10,375 nt of DNA. It comes from an uncultured Ruminococcus sp. (GTDB lineage Bacteria; Bacillota; Clostridia; Oscillospirales; Ruminococcaceae). A program made the translations under genes and the position numbers. Under the pieces are notes generated by a model, which was not told the DNA's origin, ran no database searches, and saw nothing but the letters and a program-made list of their open reading frames with translations. Of the stretch, positions 1 to 6,724 are shown piece after piece; the first letter of the stretch is position 1, and the number at the start of each line of letters is the position of its first letter. The stretch lies in contig CALCRR010000331.1 of the NCBI GenBank assembly GCA_937894495.1, forward strand, positions 1 through 10,375, read 5' to 3'.

Positions 1-105
1 CTTGAAATGATGATGACCGCCGAGGGCGAGGAGCGTGACCGAGCAGAGTGCATTTACATTCAGCTCACGCACGGGCTTGACGAGTGCAGCGATGAGGACG
101 AATAA
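1..105 (+). CDS. C-terminal end of an unidentified protein (partial)
   Basis: This is the last 34 codons of an open frame that enters from the left edge and ends at TAA 103-105. The tail is very acidic (it finishes DECSDEDE) and has no motif that I recognise. The frame is open from base 1, and a terminator-like hairpin follows 5 nt after the stop codon, which supports a real gene end. Its promoter and domains are outside the window, so no function can be given. It could also be a small acidic ORF beginning at one of the three consecutive ATG codons (7-15), but no convincing ribosome binding site is visible inside the window. Confidence 0.55.
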   Translation, partial: LEMMMTAEGEERDRAECIYIQLTHGLDECSDEDE

Positions 106-110
106 TCAGC

Positions 111-138
111 AGGGCGAGTTGTTTCGGCAGCTCGCCCT
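111..138 (+). terminator. Hairpin after the left-edge gene, probable terminator
   Basis: The arms 111-121 and 128-138 pair over 11 bp, including one G-U pair, around the 6-nt loop TTTCGG. The stem is GC-rich at its base (GGGCGAG/CTCGCCC) and lies just after the stop codon at 105. The tract after the stem (TTGCTATG) is poor in T, so intrinsic termination may be weak. Confidence 0.55.
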
Positions 139-221
139 TGCTATGTCCTGTGACGAACGGAAATGCCCCTCAGCACCTTCCCAGCCTGCGGAGCGGAAAA
201 CTAATCGCCTGAAAAGAAAAG

Positions 222-257
222 CCCTGAGAAATGCTTATCAGAAAGCATATCTCAGGG
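222..257. terminator. Bidirectional rho-independent terminator
   Basis: The arms 222-236 and 243-257 pair at 14 of 15 positions (single A-A mismatch at 230/249), with loop ATCAGA. T-rich sequence flanks it both ways: TTTCTTCTG after the stem on the + strand and GCTTTTCTTTTC on the - strand. It lies between the left + strand gene and the - strand hydrolase that ends at 405, so it probably ends transcript unit 3 from the right and any leftover transcript from the left. Confidence 0.85.
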
Positions 258-410
258 TTTCTTCTGTTATTCAGTTCCAAAAGAGTATGCTATCATTGTG
301 GCGCGCGCCATAATGATGAAATGGACTTGTACGGAACGGATTTTGTGTACGCCAATAGACTACGGGCTATTGGAACATACGATCATGTTAGACCTAATCC
401 ACTTTTATAA
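231..410 (+). CDS. Possible 59-aa small ORF or remnant of a protein C-terminus
   Basis: An open frame runs from ATG 231 to TAA 408-410 and overlaps the hydrolase stop (405-407) tail to tail. From about residue 15 the translation reads like a folded protein (VCYHCGARHND, then DLYGTDFVYANRLRAIGTYD). It carries one CxxC pair that could be half of a zinc ribbon. The only early ATG sits inside the terminator stem at 222-257 and has no ribosome binding site, so the frame may be the decayed end of a longer gene. The in-frame ATG at 321 would give 29 residues. It also contains two inverted repeats (292-317 and 352-373), so non-coding DNA is a fair alternative. I do not recognise the family. Confidence 0.2.
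   Translation: MLIRKHISGFLLLFSSKRVCYHCGARHNDEMDLYGTDFVYANRLRAIGTYDHVRPNPLL
292..317. repeat. 26-bp near-perfect palindrome centred on GGCGCGCGCC
   Basis: The two 13-nt halves are inverted copies of each other at every pair but one: positions 298 and 311 form G-T. With no loop, this is more like a protein-binding palindrome or a recombination site than an RNA terminator. The core GGCGCGCGCC is at 300-309. Confidence 0.6.
352..373. repeat. Short inverted repeat CCAATAG/CTATTGG
   Basis: Perfect 7-nt arms at 352-358 and 367-373 enclose 8 nt. A second small inverted repeat, AACAT/ATGTT (374-378 and 385-389), follows directly. No T-tract follows either one, so these are not obvious terminators. 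Together with the palindrome at 292-317 they make the 3' region of the cluster unusually symmetric. Confidence 0.4.
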
Positions 411-1277
411 ATTCTTCTCAAAGAACGGCAAAATACGGTCAAACGCAGCAGTTACATAGGGTTCAAGGTCATACATATCAAAGTGGCTCGCTTCGGGAAC
501 AACGAACATTTCCTTATTGCTATGCGGGACTGCATCGAACACCTCTGTCGAGGACGGTTTCGACCACGCATTTTCACCCGTGATGACAAGGTAGGGCTTC
601 TGCATCTCTTTCATGATGTTCACCACATTGTACTTCACCAGTTCAAGCTGGCTCCACGCAACGACCTGATTCGACCAGCGTGCCGAATTTCCACGGGAAG
701 AATAGTAGTAGGCTGCACCCTCATCAAATGCTCTCGGCATAAAATTGAGATACATCAGCTCTCCTTCACCTTTATCATAGGCATCTTTTGCTGCCCTGAC
801 TTCCTCCTCCGGCTTGAAAAAGCCCATCATTGGAGAATTGGAAATATCGGAGATCGCCGGAACGATAGCGGTAATTGCTTTCAGTCTCGGCTCTTTCACA
901 CCTGCCACGGACATATACGAACCAGAACCGCAGATGCCGAGTCCGCCGATACGCTCATTATCTACATAGGGAAGGCTTGTGAGGTAATCGACAGCCCCCT
1001 CAATATCGCTTTCCTTGACATCAGGCAGTTCCTGACCTCTCGGCATACCCTCGCTCTCGCCAAAATACGCACCGTCAAAAACGAGTGTCACATATCCTGC
1101 TTCGGTCAGACGCTTGGCATAGACAGACTGTGCCTGTTCTTTGACGGAGAGCATCGGTCCGGTCACAACAACTGCCGGATAGTTTTTGCTGAGGTCGAAG
1201 TCTGTTGGCAGATAGAGCAGTCCGGCAAGACGGAGATTCAACTCCTTGTTCATAAATACGACTTTCTGCATTTCCAT
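405..1277 (-). CDS. Alpha/beta hydrolase, YcjY/dienelactone-hydrolase-like
   Basis: This 290-residue protein has no signal peptide, so it is probably cytosolic. The nucleophile elbow is GLGICGSGS at residues 112-120. The motif resembles YcjY- and dienelactone-hydrolase-type members of the fold, where the nucleophile can be Cys (C116), but S118 cannot be excluded. A likely catalytic His is H265 in EASHFDMYD, and ITGENAW near residue 232 resembles the acid-bearing strand of this family. The start is ATG 1275-1277, placed 8 nt after GGAGG. ATG at 1271 is possible but further from the site. It is the last gene of unit 3, 13 nt after the AKR stop, and the terminator at 222-257 lies downstream. The fold call is firm. 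The substrate (ester, lactone or peptide-like) is unknown. Confidence 0.88.
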   Translation of the reverse strand: MEMQKVVFMNKELNLRLAGLLYLPTDFDLSKNYPAVVVTGPMLSVKEQAQSVYAKRLTEAGYVTLVFDGAYFGESEGMPRGQELPDVKESDIEGAVDYLTSLPYVDNERIGGLGICGSGSYMSVAGVKEPRLKAITAIVPAISDISNSPMMGFFKPEEEVRAAKDAYDKGEGELMYLNFMPRAFDEGAAYYYSSRGNSARWSNQVVAWSQLELVKYNVVNIMKEMQKPYLVITGENAWSKPSSTEVFDAVPHSNKEMFVVPEASHFDMYDLEPYVTAAFDRILPFFEKNL

Positions 1278-1290
1278 TATAGATTCCTCC

Positions 1291-2151
1291 TTATACCTTC
1301 ATTCCGTTCAGAGCCTTAACAAATTCGGGTGAACCATGGTCAACGATCTCGCTGTGACCAAGGTCAACTTCTGCGATCTTCTGCATATCCTCATCGGAAA
1401 GTGTGAAGTCCCAGATGTCGATATTCTGCTCCATACGCTCCACATGAACAGACTTCGGCAGAATGGAAACACCACGCTGAGTGTTCCATTTGAGGGCGAT
1501 CTGTGCTGCGGTCTTTCCGTACTTGCTGCCGATCTCGGAGAGGACGGGGTGAGAGAAGATTCCGTGCTTGCCCTCTGCAAGCGGCCCCCAAGCCTGCGGT
1601 GCGATACCGTATTCCTTCATTGTCGCAAGGGCATTTTCCTGCTGGAAGAACGGGTGAAGCTCTACCTGATTTACCGCAGGAATGATCTCCACATTCTCGC
1701 AGAGATTTGCAAGGATCGCAGGATAGAAATTGGAAACGCCGATCGCCTTGACAAGTCCCTCTTTGTAAGCCTTTGTGATACCTCTGTATGCTGCGAAGTA
1801 GTCGCCCATAGGCTGGTGCAGGAGAATGAGGTCAACATAGTCAAGCCCCAGCTTTGCAAGAGATGTTTTCACAGACTCATAAGCGGAATCCTCAGTCTTC
1901 ATATTGGACACCCAGACTTTAGTAGTGATAAAAAGCTCCTCACGCTTTGCGATACCGTCAGCAATCGCACGGTTGACAGCCTTGCCGACAGCTTCTTCGT
2001 TCATGTAAGCCTGCGCTGTGTCGATCAGACGATAGCCTGTCTTGATCGCATCGAAGACAGCCTGCTCGCATACGGCAGGATCGGGTACCTGAAATACGCC
2101 GAAGCCCTCCAGCGGCATTTTTGCTCCTGTGTTCAGTGTTACAAATTCCAT
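1291..2151 (-). CDS. Aldo/keto reductase, 2,5-diketogluconate-reductase-like
   Basis: This 286-residue cytosolic NADPH-dependent oxidoreductase reduces aldehydes and ketones to alcohols. The complete AKR catalytic tetrad is visible: D44 and Y49 in RLIDTAQAYMNEE, K78 in FITTKVWV, and H112 in LILLHQP. IGVSNF and the late LPKSVHVERM segment, which in this family contacts the NADPH 2'-phosphate, are also present. Length is normal for the short bacterial AKRs of the DkgA/YvgN type, which act on methylglyoxal and other small carbonyls. The start ATG at 2149-2151 is preceded by AGGAGG at 8 nt. It is the middle gene of unit 3, 20 nt after the cytosolic flavodoxin, and a clear paralogue of the AKR at 8203-9090. 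The physiological substrate is not readable. Confidence 0.93.
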   Translation of the reverse strand: MEFVTLNTGAKMPLEGFGVFQVPDPAVCEQAVFDAIKTGYRLIDTAQAYMNEEAVGKAVNRAIADGIAKREELFITTKVWVSNMKTEDSAYESVKTSLAKLGLDYVDLILLHQPMGDYFAAYRGITKAYKEGLVKAIGVSNFYPAILANLCENVEIIPAVNQVELHPFFQQENALATMKEYGIAPQAWGPLAEGKHGIFSHPVLSEIGSKYGKTAAQIALKWNTQRGVSILPKSVHVERMEQNIDIWDFTLSDEDMQKIAEVDLGHSEIVDHGSPEFVKALNGMKV

Positions 2152-2171
2152 AAGTATATCCTCCTTAAATA

Positions 2172-2660
2172 TTATATGTTCAGACTATTCAGCCATTTTT
2201 CGACCTGTTTTGCTGCACCTGTTTCCGCTGTTTTCATTTCAACGGGCAGACCGTTCATCACAACAGTCGCATTCGGTTCAAGCTCACGAATGGTATCATA
2301 AGTACCGCCATCGTGAGAACCCATGTGCGTGTTGAACGGAATAATCGTCTTGCCGCTGAAATCGTACTTGTCGAACAGCGTGTAAATGATCATCGGGAAG
2401 GTGTACCACCACATGGGATAGCCGATGAAAATGGTATCATAGTCAGTGATATTGATGTCGTTCTTGATTGCAGGGCGCATATCCTCGTCATGTTCCTTCT
2501 TTGCATAAGCCGCAAGTGCATTGTAGTTGTCACGGTTGCTGTCATAGGGCGTTTCGGGAATGATCTCCGTCAGGTCTGCGCCCGTCTGCCTTGCGATTTC
2601 CTCAGCGACTTTCTTTGCTGTGCCGTATACCGAGAAGTATAGTACCAGCTTCTTGCTCAT
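2172..2660 (-). CDS. Flavodoxin, cytosolic
   Basis: This 162-residue flavodoxin-fold protein should bind FMN and carry single electrons. The FMN phosphate loop is at the N-terminus, YFSVYGTAKKVAEE (residues 8-21), with S10, G13 and T14 in the expected places. YDTIFIGYPMWWYTFP (residues 74-89) forms the second FMN loop, with aromatic residues W84/W85/Y86, and THMGS at 111-115 the third. There is no signal peptide or membrane segment. The start ATG 2658-2660 follows AAGGAGG at about 9 nt. It is the first gene of unit 3, with its own promoter and upstream dyad operator. It is paralogous to the exported flavodoxins at 5859-6626 and 9094-9804, but lacks their roughly 20-residue insert after the first strand. 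Confidence 0.92.
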   Translation of the reverse strand: MSKKLVLYFSVYGTAKKVAEEIARQTGADLTEIIPETPYDSNRDNYNALAAYAKKEHDEDMRPAIKNDINITDYDTIFIGYPMWWYTFPMIIYTLFDKYDFSGKTIIPFNTHMGSHDGGTYDTIRELEPNATVVMNGLPVEMKTAETGAAKQVEKWLNSLNI

Positions 2661-2693
2661 GTGGGATACCTCCTTGTGCGTTTCTGTATCTCT

Positions 2694-2722
2694 ATTATAA
2701 CATGACCGGGACCGTTTGTGAA
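2694..2722 (-). promoter_or_regulatory. Promoter of unit 3 (flavodoxin, AKR, hydrolase)
   Basis: Read on the - strand: -35 TTCACA (2717-2722), a 17-nt spacer, then -10 TATAAT (2694-2699) preceded by TG in the extended -10 arrangement. The predicted transcript start is about 2687, giving a leader of about 27 nt. The -35 matches TTGACA at 5 of 6 positions. Confidence 0.85.
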
Positions 2723-2745
2723 GTTCCGATCAGTTATCAGTTATA

Positions 2746-2757
2746 AACCTTTGGGTT
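2746..2757 (-). promoter_or_regulatory. Dyad operator of the unit 3 promoter, probable LysR-type binding site
   Basis: On the - strand this reads AACCCAAAGGTT, the same 12-mer found at 6712-6723 and 9889-9900. It ends 23 nt before the -35, with its centre about 64 bp before the predicted start. It lies directly after the TAA stop of the upstream AKR, so that the - strand reads TAATAACCCAAAGGTT. The binding protein is inferred to be the LysR product of 6725-7615. Confidence 0.8.
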
Positions 2758-2758
2758 A

Positions 2759-3760
2759 TTACTTCTTCACGATCTTCGCTCCTCCGAACACATCGGACAT
2801 CTCCATTTTATCAAGCGCCTTGTCGATCTCAGCGACCTCCTGTGCGGTCAGCACCACATCGGCAGCACCGAGGTTTTCTGTCAGGCGACCGAGCTTTCTT
2901 GTTCCGGGTATCGGCACGATATAGGGCTTTTTGCAAATCAGCCACGCAAGGGATATTTGTGCGGGAGTGGCATTTTTCTCATCTGCATATCGCTGTACCA
3001 GTCCGAGAAGCGCCTTATTTTTCTCATAAGAATCCGCCTGAAACTGCGGCATCGCCTTGCGGTAATCGCCCTGCTCGCTGAATGTGCTGTTCTGCGAATA
3101 TGCACCCGACAGCAGACCGTTTGCAAGGGGCGAAAACGCCACAAAGCCGATCTGCAATTCCTCCAGAACGGGGAAAAGAGCTTCATAACCCCGGTACATC
3201 ATATGATAGCGGTTCTGAATTGCCGTCACGGGGCAGACCGCATTGGCACGGCGGATTATTTCCTCATTCACCTCGGACAGTCCCCAATGGGTGATCTTGC
3301 CCTCTCGGATCAGGTCAGCCATGACACCTGCGACCTCCTCAACAGGCACATCGGGATCCTGCCTGTGCTGATAATAGAGGTCGATATGGTCGGTCTGCAA
3401 ACGGCGCAGGCTGCCCTCCACTGACTTGCGTATCTGTTCGGGGCGGGAATCGGGTATCACAGGCTTGTTGACAGTCGGTGCAGACACATCGAACTTCACG
3501 CCGAATTTTGTTGCAAGCACGATCTTGCTGCGGTACGGCTTCAATATCTCACCGAGCATCTCTTCGTTGTGGTGCGGACAGTCGGGTTCTCCGTAGACCT
3601 CCGCTGTGTCAAAGAACATGCAGCCCTTTTCGATCGCTGTTTCGATGAGCTTTCTCGCTTCATCGGGCGTACACTGGTTGCCATAAGCGTGGCTCATTCC
3701 CATACAGCCAAGCCCGACTGCGCTGACTTCCAGATCTTTTCCAATGATTCTTTTATTCAT
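2759..3760 (-). CDS. Aldo/keto reductase, YajO/AKR13-like
   Basis: This 333-residue protein belongs to the longer AKR type, unlike the two short AKRs in the cluster. The tetrad is complete: D51 and Y56 in FFDTAEVYGEPD, K85 in VLATKFGV, and H132 in DLYYQHRQDPDVPVEE, a signature typical of AKR13-like enzymes. HWGLSEVNE and IVPIPGTRKLGRLTEN (the NADP-binding region) follow at the expected distances. A second short insert, CPHHNEE at 61-67, is also normal in this group. The start at 3758-3760 has only a modest site (ATGAGG, 7 nt). The gene begins 16 nt after the esterase stop, so it is co-transcribed as the last gene of unit 2. No terminator is seen after it, and unit 3 has its own promoter 37 nt further on, so read-through into unit 3 is likely. 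Confidence 0.92.
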   Translation of the reverse strand: MNKRIIGKDLEVSAVGLGCMGMSHAYGNQCTPDEARKLIETAIEKGCMFFDTAEVYGEPDCPHHNEEMLGEILKPYRSKIVLATKFGVKFDVSAPTVNKPVIPDSRPEQIRKSVEGSLRRLQTDHIDLYYQHRQDPDVPVEEVAGVMADLIREGKITHWGLSEVNEEIIRRANAVCPVTAIQNRYHMMYRGYEALFPVLEELQIGFVAFSPLANGLLSGAYSQNSTFSEQGDYRKAMPQFQADSYEKNKALLGLVQRYADEKNATPAQISLAWLICKKPYIVPIPGTRKLGRLTENLGAADVVLTAQEVAEIDKALDKMEMSDVFGGAKIVKK

Positions 3761-3776
3761 AATGATACCTCATTTC

Positions 3777-5819
3777 TCAAATTTCAGATAAAAATTTTCG
3801 TTTCAGCAAACACAGATCAAACACGTCCCAGCGTTCATCATGGTTCAGGTCATAGTCATTCCCATGTGCATTTTTCGCTCTGGTCAGCAGCCAGTTCTGC
3901 AAATTGGCAGGCTCACGCTTTGTGGGGATCGTTCCCGAAAACTGCTCCTCCCAGAAATCCACCGCATCGTATATCCAGCCCTCTGCCACCGTTCCCGTGC
4001 CGAGTCCGAAGCCGTGCGGAAGTCCCTCATAGGCATGGAACTCCGTGGGGATACCGTAGCTCTCAAGGGTATTCAGACGGCTCCGCATTGTTTGCCAGCT
4101 TGCTATGCCGTCGCTTGTACCAACGTTTGCGTATGTTGGTGCGTCATACGCTGATGCGTAACTGTAGCCCGTGTACTGCATTATTACTGTACTCGCCTGA
4201 GGTATGCCGTAGGCTTTTGCGTTGTCGGCATTTCCGAGGGCAGCCGCCATTCTTGCACCTGCCGAGCCGCCCCATAAAGAATAATCATCAGGATCGACTT
4301 TCAGTGTGTCGGCATTGTCATGAATAAACTCGATCGCTCTTGCAAGGTCATCATAGGGAGCATCGGGACGGTAGATCAGCGCAAAGGCGTTATAGCCCAT
4401 TTTCGACAATTCCAGAGCATGGGGAAAGCTGTCGTGCATCGCGCCAACATAGGCAAATCCGCCGCCTGCATTGCAAACCGCAAACTTCGCATTGTCCTCT
4501 CCCTTGAAGAAGAAAAGTCCCGTGTCACGCAGGCTGCTGTCCGCCTGCATTTCGTTCTCGGTGTAGATGTTGTAAAATATCTGCTGACCGCTTTCTGCGG
4601 CGTTTTTCAGGTAATTGACGATCTCCACGGTCTTTTCGGGCTTTATATAATTGTACCATGTGTAGGTACTGCTTGAACTCACATCTTTCAGTGTCATATC
4701 GTCGGAAACAGTCCTGTCCACGGGAAAAAGAAGTCTGCCGAAATCACCGAAAGCTACATTTGCTTTGACCTCTGCGACTGTTGTATTTTCAGTAAAGCTA
4801 TCTGTCTGCACGGTATCACCTCCGAAGAACAGCGGCAGAGCATTATACATGAACTCACGGCAGGAAATGTGGTCGTGCTGACCGCCCTCACGCTGATAGA
4901 AAACGTAGTGATCGGGGGTAAACACCTCGCTGCGGGAGAGCATTTCCTCCGCCATGTCAATGGACTGTGACTTCACCGTGTCATTCGTGCCGACGCCGTG
5001 ATAGATGAAATATCCACGCTCGTCAAGGTCGTTGTCCTGAATGAGCTGCTGAATGAAGTCCACATTCTTTTCGATCTGGAAATTGCCGTAGCCGCCGTAA
5101 TACCAGCACGAACCGCTCATGGGCAGGAAGCAGCGGATATAGTCGGAGTCGTAGCAAAACTGAAGCCACGTTGTCACCGAGCCGAGAGAGAATCCGCCGA
5201 AGGCTCGGTGATCACGGCTTGCTTTCAGATCGTCCTGCGAGGTGCTTTCCGCATAGGTGTGGAACTTTCCCTCTACCGCAGGCATCAGATATTCCTCGAA
5301 GTCACGGTGAAACTGGCGAAACTCCGCAACAGAAACGGAAAAGCCCGTGTCGGAATTGTCGTTGTAGAATGTTGCGGACACAAATATCGTCGGCGGAATA
5401 TCGCCCTTTGCAATCATATTGTCCAGCATATCCGTGATGTTTGCATACTCAAAATACTCCCCCGCATGACCGCCCCAGCCGTGCATCAGATAGCAGATGT
5501 TGTAGCGTGTTTCGGTGTCGTTTTCATCGTAGCCGTAGGGAAGATAGACGTATGCGGTCTTGGTAATATCGCTCTCGTCACGGACAAAATCCTTGCTGTC
5601 ATAGGTGATCTGCGTGACCGTTCCTGCCTGCTCGATCGGCTGCAAATAATCATTGGGAACGGCGGTACTCATACCCGTCTGGGCAATCTCCTTCACCGTA
5701 TCTGAACTTGCGGCGGCTTTCGGCTGCGAGCTTGCCGTGTTTTCCTGCTGTGTTCCGCAGCCTGTCAGGAATGACATAAGTGCTGTTCCAAGTAATGCAA
5801 AGCGTTTCATAGCGTTCAT
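3777..5819 (-). CDS. Lipoprotein with two esterase domains and a dockerin-like C-terminus
   Basis: This is a 680-residue exported protein. Residues 1-21 are a lipoprotein signal with lipobox LTGC (lipidated C21), followed by a low-complexity Ser/Ala/Gln linker. Domain 1 (about 65-335) resembles the CE1/esterase D type: LMHGWGGHAGEY (111-122), nucleophile S211 in GGFSLGS, probable acid D280 and His H315 or H317 in GGQHDHIS. Domain 2 (about 440-628) is another alpha/beta hydrolase: NAGGGFAYVG oxyanion region, S519 in WGGSAGAR, probable D570, H602 in LPHGFG. The tail (about 638-677) looks like a dockerin with only one intact calcium repeat: YDLNHDERWDVFDLCLLKRKF preceded by NLQNWLL. The first loop appears degenerate. 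The start at 5819 follows AAAGGAG by 8 nt, and ATG 5810 is almost equally good. It is the middle gene of unit 2. Such esterases often remove acetyl or feruloyl groups from plant polymers, but the substrate here is unknown. Confidence 0.85.
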   Translation of the reverse strand: MNAMKRFALLGTALMSFLTGCGTQQENTASSQPKAAASSDTVKEIAQTGMSTAVPNDYLQPIEQAGTVTQITYDSKDFVRDESDITKTAYVYLPYGYDENDTETRYNICYLMHGWGGHAGEYFEYANITDMLDNMIAKGDIPPTIFVSATFYNDNSDTGFSVSVAEFRQFHRDFEEYLMPAVEGKFHTYAESTSQDDLKASRDHRAFGGFSLGSVTTWLQFCYDSDYIRCFLPMSGSCWYYGGYGNFQIEKNVDFIQQLIQDNDLDERGYFIYHGVGTNDTVKSQSIDMAEEMLSRSEVFTPDHYVFYQREGGQHDHISCREFMYNALPLFFGGDTVQTDSFTENTTVAEVKANVAFGDFGRLLFPVDRTVSDDMTLKDVSSSSTYTWYNYIKPEKTVEIVNYLKNAAESGQQIFYNIYTENEMQADSSLRDTGLFFFKGEDNAKFAVCNAGGGFAYVGAMHDSFPHALELSKMGYNAFALIYRPDAPYDDLARAIEFIHDNADTLKVDPDDYSLWGGSAGARMAAALGNADNAKAYGIPQASTVIMQYTGYSYASAYDAPTYANVGTSDGIASWQTMRSRLNTLESYGIPTEFHAYEGLPHGFGLGTGTVAEGWIYDAVDFWEEQFSGTIPTKREPANLQNWLLTRAKNAHGNDYDLNHDERWDVFDLCLLKRKFLSEI

Positions 5820-5858
5820 CTCCTTCGCTCCTTTCGTAAAAATCAGTTTATAACTCTA

Positions 5859-6626
5859 TCAAAATCCAAGCTGATCAAGCCACTGTGAGACATCGCTTTC
5901 CGCACCTGCAACATCACTTGCAGGAACAGAAAAGCCATCACTGATAACTGTTGCATTGGGTTCAAGCTCCTCTATGGTAGAGGGCGCACCGGCAAGACGG
6001 CTGCCTGCGTGAGTTGCACAGGGAACGATTGTCTTTCCGCTGAGATCGTATTCATCAAAGAAGCTGTAAACAGCCTGCGGCATGGTGTACCACCAAGCAG
6101 GATATACCACAAATATGGTATCATACTGCCCGATGTCCTCGATATGTGTTGTCAGCTCAGGCAGTACGCCGTTATCCTGTTCGCTTTTCGCATAGTCCGC
6201 AAGATCGTTGTATTCAAGAGGATATTCCGCAGTTGTCCGGATAGAGAACAGATCGGAATCCGTGTGCTGATGTATCATGTTTGCAAGCACCTGTGCAGCA
6301 CCCATATCCTCACCATTCCAGTTTGTGACCGTTGCAGAGGAAATAGCGTCCGTGCCGCTGTTTTCCGCAGGAGTAAAGTATACCACAAGGCTCTTATTGT
6401 CGGAGTTTTCACTCTTTGTTTCTTCGGTCGCTTCGGACATTTCTGCTGCTTTTTCAGTTTCTGTCTGCGTTTCCTTTTCTGTTACAGCAGCAGTTGTTAC
6501 TGCTTCTGTTGCCAGAGTTATTTCAGTTGATGAACTTGCAGTTTCCTCACTTGACTGACTGCCGCAGCCTGTGAGCAATCCTGCGATCAGCAGGAGAGGG
6601 AGCATGATTTTCATTGTATGTTTCAT
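5859..6626 (-). CDS. Flavodoxin-domain lipoprotein
   Basis: This 255-residue protein has a lipoprotein signal (MKHTMK, a hydrophobic stretch, then LLTGC with lipidated C21). A Thr/Glu/Ser/Ala-rich spacer (22-76) is followed by a flavodoxin domain (79-255), so the FMN domain should sit outside the membrane on a flexible tether. The first strand LVVYFTPAENSGTDAISSA (80-98) is followed by an insert absent from the cytosolic paralogue. QYDTIFVVYPAWWYTMP (167-183) and CATHAGSR (203-210) match the FMN-contact loops. The start ATG 6624-6626 follows GGAGG by 8 nt, and ATG 6614 is a weaker choice. It is the first gene of unit 2, with its own promoter and operator. An extracytoplasmic flavodoxin is uncommon, and its redox partner is not evident. 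Domain and lipobox calls are firm. Confidence 0.9.
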   Translation of the reverse strand: MKHTMKIMLPLLLIAGLLTGCGSQSSEETASSSTEITLATEAVTTAAVTEKETQTETEKAAEMSEATEETKSENSDNKSLVVYFTPAENSGTDAISSATVTNWNGEDMGAAQVLANMIHQHTDSDLFSIRTTAEYPLEYNDLADYAKSEQDNGVLPELTTHIEDIGQYDTIFVVYPAWWYTMPQAVYSFFDEYDLSGKTIVPCATHAGSRLAGAPSTIEELEPNATVISDGFSVPASDVAGAESDVSQWLDQLGF

Positions 6627-6659
6627 AAGTAATCCTCCGTTTTGGTTTTCTTTACCTAT

Positions 6660-6688
6660 ATTATAGCAAAACGGAGACCTCGTGAGAA
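6660..6688 (-). promoter_or_regulatory. Promoter of unit 2 (lipoprotein flavodoxin, esterase, AKR)
   Basis: Read on the - strand: -35 TTCTCA (6683-6688), a 17-nt spacer, then TATAAT (6660-6665) preceded by TG. Predicted start about 6653. The -35 matches consensus at only 4 of 6 positions, which fits a need for an activator. Confidence 0.87.
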
Positions 6689-6695
6689 GTCTCCG
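6672..6695 (-). terminator. Hairpin embedded in the unit 2 promoter, probable end of the LysR transcript
   Basis: On the - strand, CGGAGAC and GTCTCCG (arms 6689-6695 and 6672-6678) pair perfectly over 7 bp around a 10-nt loop and are followed by TTTTGC. This has the form of a small intrinsic terminator and lies 29 nt after the LysR stop codon. The loop contains the -35 hexamer of the next promoter, so terminator and promoter share the same bases. Confidence 0.55.
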
Positions 6696-6711
6696 CTTGT
6701 TTCTACCTATT

Positions 6712-6723
6712 AACCTTTGGGTT
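6712..6723 (-). promoter_or_regulatory. Dyad operator of the unit 2 promoter, probable LysR-type binding site
   Basis: On the - strand this is AACCCAAAGGTT, identical to the sites at 2746-2757 and 9889-9900. It ends 23 nt before the -35 and its centre is about 64 bp before the predicted start. It directly follows the LysR stop codon, again giving TAATAACCCAAAGGTT, the same arrangement as at 2746-2757. Confidence 0.82.
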
Positions 6724-6724
6724 A

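Noticed and set aside
35..313. 92-codon + strand frame across the left intergenic region
   Set aside because: It overlaps the better-supported end of the left gene in another frame, passes through two hairpins, and has no family resemblance.
1336..2301. Open frame of 321 codons on the + strand opposite the AKR of unit 3
   Set aside because: Same situation: the opposite strand encodes an AKR with a full catalytic tetrad, while this frame shows no domain and crosses two - strand genes.
4998..5705. Open frame of 235 codons on the + strand inside the esterase gene
   Set aside because: It is antisense to the first esterase domain, has no start signal and no recognisable protein features.
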